Shown: positions 23,320 to 35,815, counted from the stretch's first letter. The stretch is DNA of 64,000 nt from Phymorhynchus buccinoides (GCA_017654935.2 CM065710.1:24994582-25058581); one strand, 5' to 3'. The notes: a model not told the origin generated them from the sequence alone. Numbers and translations are program-made.

Positions 23320-23350
<31 letters not shown>

Positions 23351-23419
23351 GGACAGATTGTTAGAACAGGCATCGTCTGAAATCTTTATCCTTGTTAAAT
23401 AAAGTTTTCAGTGTTCAGT

Positions 23420-23460
<41 letters not shown>
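23095..23460. repeat. (CT)n alternating with a TTAAATAAAGTTTCAGTGTT module
   Basis: Three or four modules of GGACAGATTGTTAGAACAGG, ATCTTTATCC and TTAAATAAAGTTTTCAGTGT separated by CT tracts. The AATAAAG plus (GTTCA)n pattern resembles a LINE 3' tail that was tandemly amplified. Confidence 0.75.
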
Positions 23461-23464
<4 letters not shown>

Positions 23465-24092
23465 GAAATAAGGACGGAACACTGTTCTTTTCAGGCTATT
23501 CGACCAGAATCTTTATTTAAAACCAAAGCAAAGTTTCATGTAACATGAACCACTCTTCAAAATAATTATTTTAGGATGGCCTGCCATAAGAAACTGCTTT
23601 GTTTTATGTGAGATATTTAATTTCAAAGTGACAGAACCATCGCTTAATTTACGAGAAACACTGGCAGGTTAGAAAATTATGATTGTGTGAATAATGAAAT
23701 AGTTCTGGGGTTAAGCAATAATAAATCCCATGATGGAACTTGAATACTGTATATTAAACCCCCAAAATGTGTCTTTAAATTTATTTATTTCAGAAACTAA
23801 AAAAATCGTAATAATCTGTATAATACGAATTTTGAACACCGTAAATTAAATAAATTAGGTCTCTAGCTTTTTTTTCAATGTTAAACCAAACAAAATAACT
23901 TATACGGAAGGAGGGGAATGAGCAAAATATGGAGAACAAATTAAACCAGGAGAGACATTCATTTTAAGAAAAGTTGTGAATATTTTCATAGTGTCAGCAA
24001 CACGGTTTGTTGTGTGTTTAATTGAAGATTTCTTCTTCTGATGCTGCTTTTTGTTTGCTTCTTTATTCTTTAAGTTCATTAAAAAGACCTTC
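23461..24092. other. No gene recognised
   Basis: AT-rich, no ORF above background. Confidence 0.35.
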
Positions 24093-24400
24093 CATATCCT
24101 AGACAGTTTGTGTGTTTAACGGATGATTCATTCATCTGACGTTGGCCTTTTTGCTTGTGTGTTCTTTAAGTTCAACAAAAAGATTGTTTTTCCTTCCATA
24201 TCCTAGACAGTTTGTGTGTTTAACGGATGATTCATTCATCTGACGTTGCCTTTTTGCTTGTGTGTTCTTTAAGTTCAACAAAAAGATTGTTTTTCCTTCC
24301 ATATCCCGGATAGATTATGTGTGTTTAACGGATGATTTCTTCTTCTGGTTTTGTTGCTTACTTTGTGGTTGTTTTTATTAATGGTCATTTTTTCCTTCCT
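24093..24400. repeat. 103-104 bp tandem repeat, three units
   Basis: Units start with CATATCC(T/C)(A/G)GA at 24093, 24197 and 24300. The first two are almost identical; the third diverges in its second half. Confidence 0.85.
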
Positions 24401-24529
24401 TGGTAAATGTTTATTGGTATCAGAAACAGCATACAATATTACATAATAGTGCGACTTGCTATGACCTTTCTTTACTTTCTGACTGTTTGTTTGTCATCAC
24501 ATTTGAAATAAAAAATATTGCCCATTTCC

Positions 24530-26810
24530 CTCCATGAGAAGGCTGTTTTGATTACTCACGCCCCCACCCACCCCTCCATAGAAAGACTGTTTTCATTGAT
24601 CACCCCCCCCCCTTCATAAAACGGCTGTTTTTTATTGATCACCCCCGCCCTCCATAAAAAGGCTGTTTTCATTGCCCCCCCTCCCTCCCCCCTCCTCCAT
24701 AACAAGGCTGTTTTCATTGCCCCCCCCCTCCATAACAAGGCTGTTTTCATTACCCCCCTCCATAAAAAGGCTGTTTTCATTATCCCCCCTCCATAACAAG
24801 GCTGTTTTCATTATCCCCCCTCCATAACAAGGCTGTTTTCATTATCCCCCCTCCCTCCATAACAAGGCTGTTTTCATTATCCCCCTCTCCCTCCATAATA
24901 ACAAGGCTGTTTTCATTATCCCCCCTCTCCATAACAAGGCTGTTTTCATTATCCCCCCTCCCATAACAAGGCTGTTTTCATTATCCCCCCTCCCATAACA
25001 AGGCTGTTTTCATTATCCCCCCCTCTCCATAACAAGGCTGTTTTCATTATCCCCCCCTCTCCATAACAAGGCTGTTTTCATTATCCCCCCTCTCCATAAC
25101 AAGGCTGTTTTCATTACCCCCTCCATAAAAAGGCTGTTTTCATTATCCCCCCTCCATAACAAGGCTGTTTTCATTAAACACCCCCCCCCCCCTAAAAAGG
25201 CTGTTTTCATTGCCCCCCCCCCCCCTCCATAACAAAGCTGTTTTCATTGCCCCCCCTCCATAAAAAAAAAGGCTGTTTTCATTGCCCCCCCCTCCATAAC
25301 AAAGCTGTTTTCATTGCCCCCCCCCTCCATAACAAGGCTGTTTTCATTATCCCCCCCATTCCATAAAAAGGCTGTTTTCATTATCCACCCCTCTCCATAA
25401 CAACGCTGTTTTCATTACCCCCCACTCCATAAAAAGGCTGTTTTCATTGCCCCCCCTCCATAACAAGGCTGTTTTCATTGCCCCCCCCCTCCATAACAAG
25501 GCTGTTTTCATTGCCCCCCCTCCATAACAAAGCTGTTTTCATTGCCCCCCCCTCCATAACAAGGCTGTTTTCATTGCCCCCCCCCTCCATAACAAGCTGT
25601 TTTCATTGCCCCCCCCTCCATAACAAGGCTGTTTTCATTGCCCCCCCCCCTCCATAGCAAAGCTGTTTTCATTGCCCCCCCATCCATAAAAAGGCTGTTT
25701 TCATTGCCCCCCCCCCCCTCCATAGCAAAGCTGTTTTCATTGCCCCCCCCTCCATAAAAAGGCTGTTTTCATTGCCCCCCCCCCCCCCCCTCCATAACAA
25801 AGCTGTTTTCATTGCCCCCCCCCCCCATAAAAAGGCTGTTTTCATTGCCCCCCCTCCATAACAAAGCTGTTTTCATTATCCCCCCACTCCATAAAAAGGC
25901 TGTTTTCATTATCCCCCCTCCATAACAAGGCTGTTTTCATTATCCCCCCACTCCATAAAAAGGCTGTTTTCATTATCCACCCCTCTCCATAACAAAGGCT
26001 GTTTTCATTACCACCCCCCACTCTATAAAAAGGCTGTTTTCATTGCCCCCCCCTCCATAAAAAAAAGGCTGTTTTCCATTGCCCCCCCCCCCCATCCATA
26101 ACAAGGCTGTTTTCATTGCCCCCCCCTCCATAACAAGGCTGTTTTCATTGCCCCCCCCCTCCATAACAAGGCTGTTTTCATTATCCCCCCTCCATAACAA
26201 GGCTGTTTTCATTATCCCCCCACTCCATAAAAGGCTGTTTTCATTACCCCCCACTCCATAAAAAGACTGTTTTCATTATCCCCCCCCCTCCATAAAAAGG
26301 CTGTTTTCATTATCCCCCCTCCATAACAAGGCTGTTTTCATTATCCCCCCTCCATAAAAAGGCTGTTTTCATTATCCCCCCTCCATAAAAAGGCTGTTTT
26401 CATTATCCCCCCCCCCATAAAAAGGCTGTTTTCATTATCCCCCCCCTCCATAAAAAGGCTGTTTTCATTGCTCCCTCCCCCCCCCCCCCCTCCAAAAAAA
26501 TGGTGTTTTCATACCCCCCCCCCCCCCCCCCCCCCCCCCTTAAAAAAAAAGTTTGTTTTCATCACACACACACAGAGACATCCTCTATAAAAAAAATTGC
26601 TGTTTTCATCGCTCACCACCCACCCCCTCTTCTACATAAAAAAAAGGCTGTTTTTTATTTTGCCCCTCCCCTCCCCCACCGCCCTCCACAAAAATGTTAT
26701 TTCCATTGCTCATCAGCTCCTCCCATAAAGAAATGCTTTTTTTCCCTTCCCCATGCCCCAACCCTCTCCCCTCCCATAAAAAAAAGTCTTGAATTCTTAT
26801 ACCCCCACCC
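24530..26810. repeat. About 30 bp C-rich minisatellite, roughly 65 units
   Basis: Unit core CATAACAAGGCTGTTTTCAT preceded by CCCCCCTC, with CATAAAAAGG variants. The C-run length varies from 5 to 16, so the period drifts around 27-35 bp. After about 26480 the units degrade. Open frames on either strand are repeat artefacts. Confidence 0.93.
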
Positions 26811-26894
26811 CCCTACCCCCATTCATTGGTCATCATTTCCCCCTCCTCCCCTTCACCCCCCCCCCCCCCTGAAGATGCTGACCTCACCCCCCCA

Positions 26895-27350
26895 CCCCTA
26901 AAAAAGCAGAGTTCATTGATCATAACCCCATCCCATATTAACGCCTTCGTCGCTCCCTCCCCCCCCCCCCCCCTCTCCCCCCCCTTCGGTTTCCATCTTG
27001 ATGCATGAGGGATGTTGTTGGCAAGGCTGTCTTCAATGCTGACCCCACCCCCCATCCACCCACCCCTAAAACAGCAAGACTTCATTGCTCATAACCCCAT
27101 CCCATATTAACGCCTTCGTCGCTCCCCCCCCCCCCCCTCTCCTCCCCTTCGGTACCCATCTTGATGCATGAGGGATGTTGTTGGCAAGGCTGTCTTCAAT
27201 GCTGACCCCACCCCCCACCTACCCACCCCTAAAACAGCAAGACTTCATTGCTCATAACCCCATCCCATATTAATGCCTTCGTCGCTTTCCCATCCCTCCC
27301 CTTCGATTCCCACCTTGATGCATCAGGGATGTCATTGTTGGCAAGGCTGT
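26895..27350. repeat. About 164 bp tandem repeat, three units
   Basis: Units share AACCCCATCCCATATTAACG, CCTTCGTCGCT, a poly-C tract, CTTGATGCATGAGGGATGTT and GGCAAGGCTGTCTTCAATGC. They start near 26902, 27067 and 27231. The third ends in a (TTC)n tail that belongs to family G. Confidence 0.88.
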
Positions 27351-27676
27351 CTTCTTCTTCTTCTTCTTCTTCGATCGCTCAGACAGTTTCCTGTCAATAA
27401 TGAGCGCAGATGCGTCATGCTGCCGTTATGCGCCTAACTAACAAATAGTTAGGCCCAGCAAGTCCGACTTCGGCTGGAGGAGGAAATCTTTTTGAAAGTG
27501 TTTCGTGGAGAGAGAAACAAAAAAAAGGCAGGAAAATGGACCGGTAAGGCAGAAAGATAGTAGATGACAGTAAGCAAAAGGAAAAGGCAGAGTCAAAGAG
27601 AGTGACAGATTAGAGGTACAGAACTTCCAGAAGGTGGGGAAACTATTTATACAAAAGACCCCCGGTATCCCCACGG
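27351..27676 (-). repeat. Dispersed repeat family G, near-full copy
   Basis: On the minus strand it runs from a CCCCGTGGGGATACC-type head through CTTCTGGAAGTTCTG-like and CTGTCTGAGCGATCG blocks to a (GAA)n tail. It abuts a G-run (27677-27727) of uncertain length. No tRNA-like head was seen. I infer a SINE or other short retroposon because several copies share both ends. Confidence 0.75.
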
Positions 27677-27897
27677 GGGGGGGGGGGGGGGGGGGGGGGG
27701 GGTGGGGGGGGGGGGGGGAGGGGGGGGGCTGCTTCTCAGATGTTGGTGGGAGCATTCTGCCCACCACCGGCCAGCGGACTGCTCTGAGTATTCTTGGCTT
27801 CCACACTGGCCCTGATCTCCTTGAGGTTGTTCAGCTCGCCCTTCCTGTAAAACCAAAGGTCCCACTGCCTTGTACAGCCACTGACAACTCACAAGAG

Positions 27898-28544
27898 AGA
27901 AAGGTGGCAGAGTGGTTAAGACGTTCGCCTGCCCAAATGTAACGCGTGACTGCAACGTGAGTGAGTGAGCGACCCGGTGTTCGAATCCCGGCGGCCTCGA
28001 TCGCCCTTTCTTTCTAGTTTGACAGGCAAATCGAACTGAACGTCCAGTCCTTCGGATGGGGACTAAGGCCGGGTTCACATTATAGACACGTAAGTTCCGT
28101 ACGGAAAACCCTAAATAAGTGGAAGAAAGAAGGATAAAAGTGTACGCATATAGGGCAAATTCGGACATGTGCGCAAATCTTTTCCCTTCTTTGCTTCACT
28201 TATTTATGGATTGCGCACGGGTTTCCGCATGGAATATCCGCTTATGTGTGTACGCGGCCTTAAAGCTAGTCTGACCCGTGCACTTTACGGGCGTAAAAAA
28301 ATCCCACGACAGTTGAAAGTCGGTAAGAGCAGGGATAAATCCCGCTGCCTGGTATGGCCAAATTGATAGCTAGGTTTTCCAAGTGTGTCCACACTCCTCC
28401 TCACCCTGTGCCCCCCTCCCCCCCCAAAAAAAAAAAAAAAAAAAATTGGGTATGCGCTGCACTTGCGGCGACGCGCTCTCCGGGGGAGAGCAGCTCGAAT
28501 TTCACAGAGATAAGTCTCTGTGACTAGAATATACCAAATACCAA
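27898..28544 (+). mobile_element. tRNA-derived SINE, copy 2, split by a MITE
   Basis: Head GGTGGCAGAGTGGTTAAG with a B-box-like GGTGTTCGAATCCCGG, resembling a Leu/Ser-type tRNA, then CCTTCGGATGGGGAC. After the inserted element comes a second block (CCCACGACAGTTGAAAGTCG, GGATAAATCCCGCTGCCTGG), then the same 3' end as copy 1: GCGACGCGCTCTCC, a CACAGAGA...TCTCTGTG hairpin and ATACCAAATACCAA. Confidence 0.8.
28064..28263. mobile_element. Palindromic MITE inside SINE copy 2
   Basis: The left end TAAGGCCGGGTTCACA and right end TGTGTACGCGGCCTTAA are inverted copies. The inner arms also match (AAATAAGTGGAAGAAAGAAGG against CTTCTTTGCTTCACTTATTT). The TAA/TTAA flanks and the GGCC...TTCACA termini suggest a PIF/Harbinger-type MITE. 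About 195 bp. A partial relative is at 29262-29350. Confidence 0.75.
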
Positions 28545-28869
28545 TGAATCTTGCTTCCGCGGTAATAATGTCCAACTCAAGACTCAAAGTCTAAGGGGCT
28601 TCATTTCAGTATCTGTCCAACTGTCCAACTCAAGTGCCCTGTGGAAAGAGCGAAACAATAGACAAAATAAACAAAGATCATGGCTATAGACATTATAAGA
28701 AGCAATCGTGTTAGTTTAAATTATTATTGTTTTGTGCCAAATAAGTCTGTTGATTTGTTACTTCTAAGGCAATAAACAGCTGTTCTGTTCTGTTCTGTTC
28801 TGTTCTAATCTGTCCTGCTCAAGAGTCTCGTGCCATTAAACAACTATACTGCCAATGGATCTTGTTCCT

Positions 28870-29165
28870 ATTGGCCACTGCAACAACTGCCTTTTGCAAG
28901 AGTGAATGCCCTTGGTAGATGCTTGGGTACTGACCAGCCAGGGATTAACTCTCTCCAACAACCCTAGTTGAGGCCACTGAATGACTGCCTTTTGCAAGAG
29001 GGAATGGCCTTTTGGGTACTGACCAGCAAGGGTTTAACTCTCGCCAATGACCCTAGTTGAGATCACTGAATGACTGCCTTTTGCAAGAGGGAATGGCCTT
29101 TTGGGTACTGACCAGCAAGGGCTAAACTCTCGCTGTCATTGGTTGTTAATAACCCTAGTTGCAGT
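28870..29165. repeat. 88-100 bp tandem repeat, three units
   Basis: Units contain ACTGCCTTTTGCAAGAG, GGGTACTGACCAGC, TTAACTCTC and ACCCTAGTTGAG. Starts are near 28881, 28982 and 29070. A (TGTTC)n pentamer run precedes them at 28785-28806. Confidence 0.8.
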
Positions 29166-30054
<889 letters not shown>

Positions 30055-30162
30055 AGTATTAATATAGTCTAGATTATACGCACGTACACAAACACAGATT
30101 TAAAGTAAAGAATCTACCCATCCACTATGTCAGATTTGTTTGACAGCTGACAGTATCTTATT

Positions 30163-31119
30163 ATTACAGGCACAATGTATGCACATTGATATTCCGTCTC
30201 TGGCTATGTCTTTGCCCTCATCCTCATTGGCAGTACCGTAATATTACAGGTACAATGTATGCACATTGATATTCCGTCTCTGGCTATGTCTTTGCCCTCA
30301 TCCTCATTGGCAGTACCGTAATATTACAGGTACAATGTATGCACATTGATATTCCGTCTCTGGTTATGTCTTTGCCCTCATCCTCATTGGCAGTATCGTG
30401 ATATTACAGGTACAATGTATGCACATTGATATTCCGTCTGTTTATCTCTTTGCCCTCATCCTCATTGACAGTACCGTAATATTACAGGTACAATGTATGC
30501 ACATTGATATTCCGTCTGTTTATCTCTTTGCCCTCATCCTCATTGACAGTACCGTAATATTACAGGTACAATGTATGCACATTGATATTCCGTCTCTGTT
30601 TATATCTTTGCCCTCATCCTCATTGGCAGTACCGTAATATTACAGGTACAATGTATGCACATTGATATTCCGTCTCTGTTTATCTCTTTGCCCTCATCCT
30701 CATTGGCAGTACCGTAATATTACAGGTACAATGTATGCACATTGATATTCCGTCTCTGTTTATCTCTTTGCCCTCATCCTCATTGGCAGTACCGTAATAT
30801 TACAGGTACAATGTCTGCACATTGATATTCCGTCTCTGTTTATGTCTTTGCCCTCATCCTCATTGACAGTATCGTAACATTACAGGTACAATGTATGCAC
30901 ATTGATATTCCGTCTCTGGTTATGTCTTTGCCCTCATCCTCATTGACAGTATCGTGATATTACAGGTACAATGTATGCACATTGATATTCCGCCTCTGTT
31001 TATGTCTTTGCCCTCATCCTCATTGACAGTATCGTGATATTACAGGTACAATGTATGCACATTGATATTCCGCCTCTGTTTATGTCTTTGCCCTCATCCT
31101 CATTGACAGTATCGTGATA
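30163..31119. repeat. 80 bp minisatellite, left part, 12 units
   Basis: The unit contains ATTACAGGTACAATGTATGC, ACATTGATATTCCGTCTCTG, CTTTGCCCTCATCCTCATTG and ACAGTATCGTAAT, with a period of exactly 80 bp. The array resumes at 33555 after a 2.4 kb insertion. Confidence 0.95.
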
Positions 31120-31439
31120 CAGTACACCCCGCTTATAGTAAAGTGCAGGGGAGCAAGCCTTTTCCTTTACTATAACAGGTTTTTCTTATGAACGATTTTC
31201 GGATATAGTAAAGTTTTGTTGATATTTTTTATCTTATCCGATGTTGTTTTTCAAAGTCAAAGCTAACGTAAAATACTAAATATAAACCCATCCTACCCCT
31301 TCCTCATATGGTTTGAGGTCCAAAAAGGTGATTGGGTTTATACATGGTATATTTCCCTGTGCACAAAACAAAACTAGCTCTAAAAGCATATAGTGTACAA
31401 CCTCTAACTTCCAGAATCGCCTTTGAATTTATTCATGCA

Positions 31440-31620
31440 TGCACACGCACACGCACACACACACACACACACACACACGCACCGTGACCGAACAGTTTGC
31501 CTGCGGACATTTCGCCTATGGACACTTTGCCTACGGACATTATGCCTATGGTCACCATGCTCACCGGACATTTTGCCTACTGGACATTATGCCTACAGAC
31601 ATTATGCCTGATAATAGATT
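31440..31620. repeat. CA run followed by a 15-16 bp tandem repeat
   Basis: After (CA)n at 31442-31478 come about seven units of the type GGACATTATGCCTACG, with TTTCGCC and TTTGCC variants (31504-31611). Inside the 2.4 kb TIR element. Confidence 0.75.
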
Positions 31621-32219
31621 ATCATCCCTGCAATAAAATATCGCATTTTTATGATGCTACAGCAAAACCCAGTTATAAGAAAATCGAAGGGAGATAATTT
31701 TTTTGTTTTCTTATATCCGTGTTTTCTTATATCCGAAACTCGGATAAAAGAAAACATTTTGATTTTTTTTCTTCTTATAACTGAGTTGAATGGGGAAAAA
31801 GGGAAAAAATAAAAGAGAAAAAAATAAAATAAAAGACAAACAGAAACATAAAACGAAGAAAAAAATGCTTTTACCTAATTTGGTGCATGAAATAAAAGGA
31901 AAAAATGCAAAACAAAGGAGGAAAAAAAGAAAGAACAGAACAGAAAATTAAAAACAAAAATGAAGGCAGACGTGGTGTGAGTTGCATGATGAGCGAGCAA
32001 GATAGCGGAGAGCAGATGAATGAGTGGGTGTGGTGTGAGAGTAACATATTTGTTTAAATGTAAATTTCTGTTTCTTGTTTTTAATCAATATTCTAATTTG
32101 GATGTATAACTTACTTTACACAGTGGAAGACAATTTTGTATTTGCGTTTGTACAATGCCAATGGATAATAAGGAAACTTGCAACCTATGACTCATGTTTT
32201 ACATCATAAAATAAAAATA

Positions 32220-33045
32220 CAGCAAAACTCGGTTATAAGAAAATCGAAGGGAGATGATGTTTTGCTTATTACCATATCCAAGTTTTCTTATATCTGAAAT
32301 TCATTTGCTTTTATGTGGATGTTCGTCCACATATTCAGTTATTTGTATTTATTTTCTTAAAGAAATGAATTGCCTTTTCCTCTCTGCCATTGCTGCTGAA
32401 AATGAGTCTCTCTACCACCAACACAAAAGTACTCATATTTTTTTCTTCTGCTCAACATTTATTTTGCACAGAATACTGAAGGAACGTATGGAATAAAGGA
32501 ACAAAAACAACTCGATTAGTCTTGCAATCAAGTGTCTGTACTGTTTAGAATGTCTGTGACACAACTGGTTTGATGTAAACTTTCCCTTTTTGGAACGACT
32601 TCAATTTTCTCGGAACATCCTTTAGTTCAGGTCCAACTCATTTTTAAAGACACACTGACCCAACACAATTAAATCCCTTGTTTGTTCTGGGTAACTGTGA
32701 CCCACATACAAATTCCCCAAACTTCAAATTGAGGCTGCTCTTTAAAATGTTTTGTTTTCAATTGGGGGCATTTGTATGGGAGTCAAACCTGGTCAAAACA
32801 AGATTTTGTACCAGCTATAAGGAAAACACATGGAACCCATGATTTTGACACGTGATCTGGTGGGTCTTTAAGAAAATGTTGTCAATGGTAATTCGCTTAT
32901 AAGTAAATAAACTTGCTTATAAGAAAATGAACTGCAAACCAACTTGCTTGTATGACATAATTTTCTTATATCCAAGTTTCCATTGCGGATGGGAGAAAAC
33001 ATTTGCTTGCTTATAACCGAGTTTTCTTATAAGCGGATTCGGCTG
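32220..33045. mobile_element. 826 bp TIR element nested in the 2.4 kb element
   Basis: Left end CAGCAAAACTCGGTTATAAG, right end inverted CAGCCGAATCCGCTTATAAG, flanked by TA (32218-32219 and 33046-33047). The TTATAAGAAAA subterminal block is shared with the host element and with a partial copy starting at 31660. No ORF with a DDE domain was found. A pogo/Tigger-like MITE is inferred from the TIR and the TA target. Confidence 0.75.
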
Positions 33046-33554
33046 TATATATATTTTTTTCGATTCATTTTTTTCTACTAAGTAATGAGGGGAAAGAAAC
33101 ATGTTTTTGAGAGCCTTTCAATTCCGTTGATGAAGGTGGGTAGAGGGAGTAGTGAGACTGTGACGTATACATTGATGACGTTTTTACAAAGGTCAGGAAG
33201 AGGACAATTTGTTTTTTTGTAAGGACTTTACTATATTATACTATATTATTTACTACGTAATTATAACCCAGTTGTTATTATGGGTGAGGGAGTGGTGAGA
33301 CTGTGATGCATACATTGGTGACGTATTTACAAAGGTCACGAAGAGGACAATTTTGTTTTTATTGTAACCGAGGAACCAGTCCTGTGGGGAACCAAAAGTA
33401 ACTTTACTATAGCAGGTTTTTTGTTATAACCGAGTTGATACTATCCGAGGTCTATTTAGTAATAAAACAGTAGACCTTTGGCCGGGAACCAGTGCTTTCC
33501 TTTACTGTAACCGAAATTTCTTATAACCGAGTTTACTATAAACGGGGAGTACTG

Positions 33555-34055
33555 TATTACAGGTACAATGTATGCACATTGATATTCCGTCTCTGTTTAT
33601 GTCTTTGCCCTCATCCTCATTGACAGTATCGTAATATTACAGGTACAATGTATGCACATTGATATTCCGTCTCTGTTTATGTCTATCCTCATTGACAGTA
33701 TCGTTATGCCACATCATGTCTTTGCCCTCATCCTGGCAGTATGGCAATATTACAGGTACAATGTATGCACATTGATATTCCGTCTCTGTTTATGTCTTTG
33801 CCCTCATCCTCATTGGCAGTATCGTGATATTACAGGTACAATGTATGCACATTGATATTCCGTCTCTGTTTATGTCTTTGCCCTCATCCTCATTGACAGT
33901 ATCGTAATATTACAGGTACAATGTATGCACATTGATATTCCGTCTCTGGTTATGTCTTTGCCCTCATCCTCATTGACAGTATCGTGATATTACAGGTACA
34001 ATGTATGCACATCGATATTCCGTCTCTGTTTATGTCTTTGCCCTCATCCTCATTG
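33555..34055. repeat. 80 bp minisatellite, right part, about 6 units
   Basis: Same unit and phase as 30163-31119. One unit is rearranged at 33680-33740. Confidence 0.93.
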
Positions 34056-34071
34056 AAGACAGCTGACGTCA

Positions 34072-34169
34072 GGGAAGGTCCCCAAAGGCCAACCAATCTC
34101 TACGGCTGCAGCACTGATATCCAGTGCACATGCTTCCTACATTGAGAGTCATAGTCACTAACACATGTA
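34072..34169 (+). repeat. Dispersed repeat family B, copy 1 (split)
   Basis: GGTCCCCAAAGGCCAAC, then GGCTGCAGCACTGATATCCA, shared with 40325-40505 and 42800-42990. It is interrupted by the TIR element 34170-34919 and seems to resume at 34920. Confidence 0.65.
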
Positions 34170-34322
34170 CAGTGGGACCTCCCCCAAAGCCTTGGAAAAT
34201 CAGCCCCCAAAAGGTCGTTACAGGGAGGGGTCTTAACAGGAAGGTGGACACTCAGTAGTCCGGATATGAAGGGGGGAAATTGGTGAACATATTTATTTTG
34301 GGGGGGGGGGTCACATCTTTTA

Positions 34323-34548
34323 ATTAAGCCGGCGCCACACGGCGTGTAAAATCGTATGGGGAAGCGATGCGACTGTGTCACGTGAGTCATGATTCACATG
34401 AAACACTTCTGTCTGAAATAATTCTGCCATTTTGGCTCACACATGTACTCGAGTAGACCTAAAACATGACATTCACGTGAATCGTGACTCACAGTCAAAA
34501 TCGCATCGCATTCAGATGCGATTCGTATGTCGTGTGGCCCTTTAGAGG
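34323..34548. mobile_element. Imperfect palindromic MITE candidate
   Basis: Left end TTAAGCCGGCGCCACACGGC, right end GTCGTGTGGCCCTTTAGA. Internal inverted words include GATGCGACTGTG with CACAGTCAAAATCGCATCGC, and GTGAGTCATGATTCAC with GTGAATCGTGACTCAC. Arms about 75% alike. Confidence 0.5.
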
Positions 34549-34556
34549 GAGTTATT

Positions 34557-34876
34557 CTTCTTTTCTTCTTCTTCTTCGTTCGCTCAGACAGTTTCCTGTC
34601 ATATGAGCGTAGATGCGTCATGCTGCCGTTATGCGCCTAACTAAGAAATACATAGGCCCAGCGTGTCCAACTTCGGCTGAAGAAATCTTTGTAAGAATTT
34701 ATAGAAAAAAAGGCAGGAGAATGGACCAGTGAGATAGAAAGATAGCAGATAACAGTAAGCAAAAGGAAAAGGCAGAGTCAAAGAGAATGACAGAATTAGA
34801 GGAAGCTACAAGCACAGAACTTCCAGAAGGTTGAGGAACTATTTGTACAAAAGACCCCGGTATCCCCACGGGGGAA
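34557..34876 (-). repeat. Dispersed repeat family G, near-full copy
   Basis: (TTC)n at the left, CGCTCAGACAGTTTCCTGTC, the TGCCGTTATGCGCCTAACTA block, CTTCCAGAAGG, and an end in GACCCCGGTATCCCCACGGG. Nested in the CAGTGG-type element. Confidence 0.78.
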
Positions 34877-34921
34877 ATGGGGAGTTCTAAATAGGGGTCT
34901 TAAGAGTTAGGTTCCACTGTA

Positions 34922-35419
34922 CCAAGTTAGGTTCATTACTCTAGGAAATCATTCACTGTGCACTACAAGTACAAAGCTCTCCCTTTGCTAATGGCCCGAA
35001 CTTCACGCTAACGTCAACCAATGGTCAAAGCCAGTTGAGTAAAGAGCACACGTAACAAATCACTCTTAGAAGAGATAACATTCAACCAGGCAATTGTAAA
35101 GTTGGACACCCTGTTGGCATCCCAGCGCAGGTCAGCTGAATGACGGGGCGAAACTACTGAAGGCTTTGAACTGACTCATTCACAAGTAAAATGCAAAGCA
35201 GGAGTGCAGTTTCGGTACTTTCAACCAAATGTTATCATCGAAAATTAAATTAAGATTATTTTCATGACAATTCGGAAAGAATGACACCTTGAGATAGATT
35301 GAAAGCTAAGAATATGTGAGGGGTGGGTGGGTAATTAAAACTACACATCCCCCCATATGTATCCCTGTAAAAGTGAATTCATCACTATAGGGGTAAAAAG
35401 CCTCAATTAATTGGTGGTT
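34922..35419. other. No gene recognised
   Basis: Possible continuation of family B to about 34980; the rest is unassigned. Confidence 0.35.
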
Positions 35420-35815
35420 TTTGTTTGTGTCTCAAGTCACAAACCTATAACTCACTTTGTCGGTCGGTCGGACCAAAATTGTCGCACATTTTGACAAAAT
35501 TGTCGCACTTCAAATCGAGGCTACACTTCTGGCCGCTCTTTAAAATGATGTATTTTAAAAGCGTACAAAATAATAAACATATGTAATACAGACACTACAA
35601 CAGACACGACGAGTATGCGGTGCTTCTTTTGATGAGTATAAGTAGGATACATAGTTTTAAATGTTTTCCAAAAGATATAAAAAGTTACGAAATGGTGCAG
35701 AGATAACATTCTGGTTTACAGATTAAAATTATTGAAAAGCCAGGGGAGGTAACTCATGATTGGAGTGGTAAAAATAGACCGCGTGCCACAAACTATTGCG
35801 ATTTCGCGCTTGTTT
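35420..35815 (-). repeat. Dispersed repeat family D, copy 1
   Basis: Matches 51988-52390 in inverse orientation: CACAAACCTATAACTCACTT, a (CGGT)n stretch, ATTGTCGCACTTCAAATCGA, GGCCGCTCTTTAAAATGATG, GTATGCGGTGCTTCTTTTGA and the end GCGATTTCGCGCTTGTT. About 395 bp. Confidence 0.85.

Larger units (their letters stand above)
31120..33554. mobile_element. 2.4 kb TIR element (pogo/mariner-like), non-autonomous
   Basis: Ends CAGTACACCCCGCTTATAGT and, inverted, CAGTACTCCCCGTTTATAGT. It sits between TA at 31118-31119 and TA at 33555-33556. An intact minisatellite unit shows a single TA at the same point (CGTGATATTACAGG), so TA is the target duplication. Subterminal TTATAACCGAGTT words recur inside. 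No transposase was seen. It hosts a smaller related element at 32220-33045 and a further relic near 31660. Confidence 0.88.
34170..34919. mobile_element. CAGTGG-type TIR element, carrying two later insertions
   Basis: Ends CAGTGGGACCTCCC and, inverted, CAGTGGAACCTAACTC, with TA on both sides (34168-34169, 34920-34921). The same TIR bounds the intact 219 bp element at 57592-57810. The extra length is explained by a palindromic insertion (about 34323-34548) and a family G copy (34557-34876). Confidence 0.7.

Noticed and set aside
24530..26810. Possible CRISPR-like array
   Set aside because: Repeats are head-to-tail without unique spacers, and the genome is clearly animal.
27903..28002. A real tRNA gene
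   Set aside because: A and B boxes are present but the fold has an over-long anticodon region and the sequence continues into SINE body; copy 1 at 11650 shows the same.
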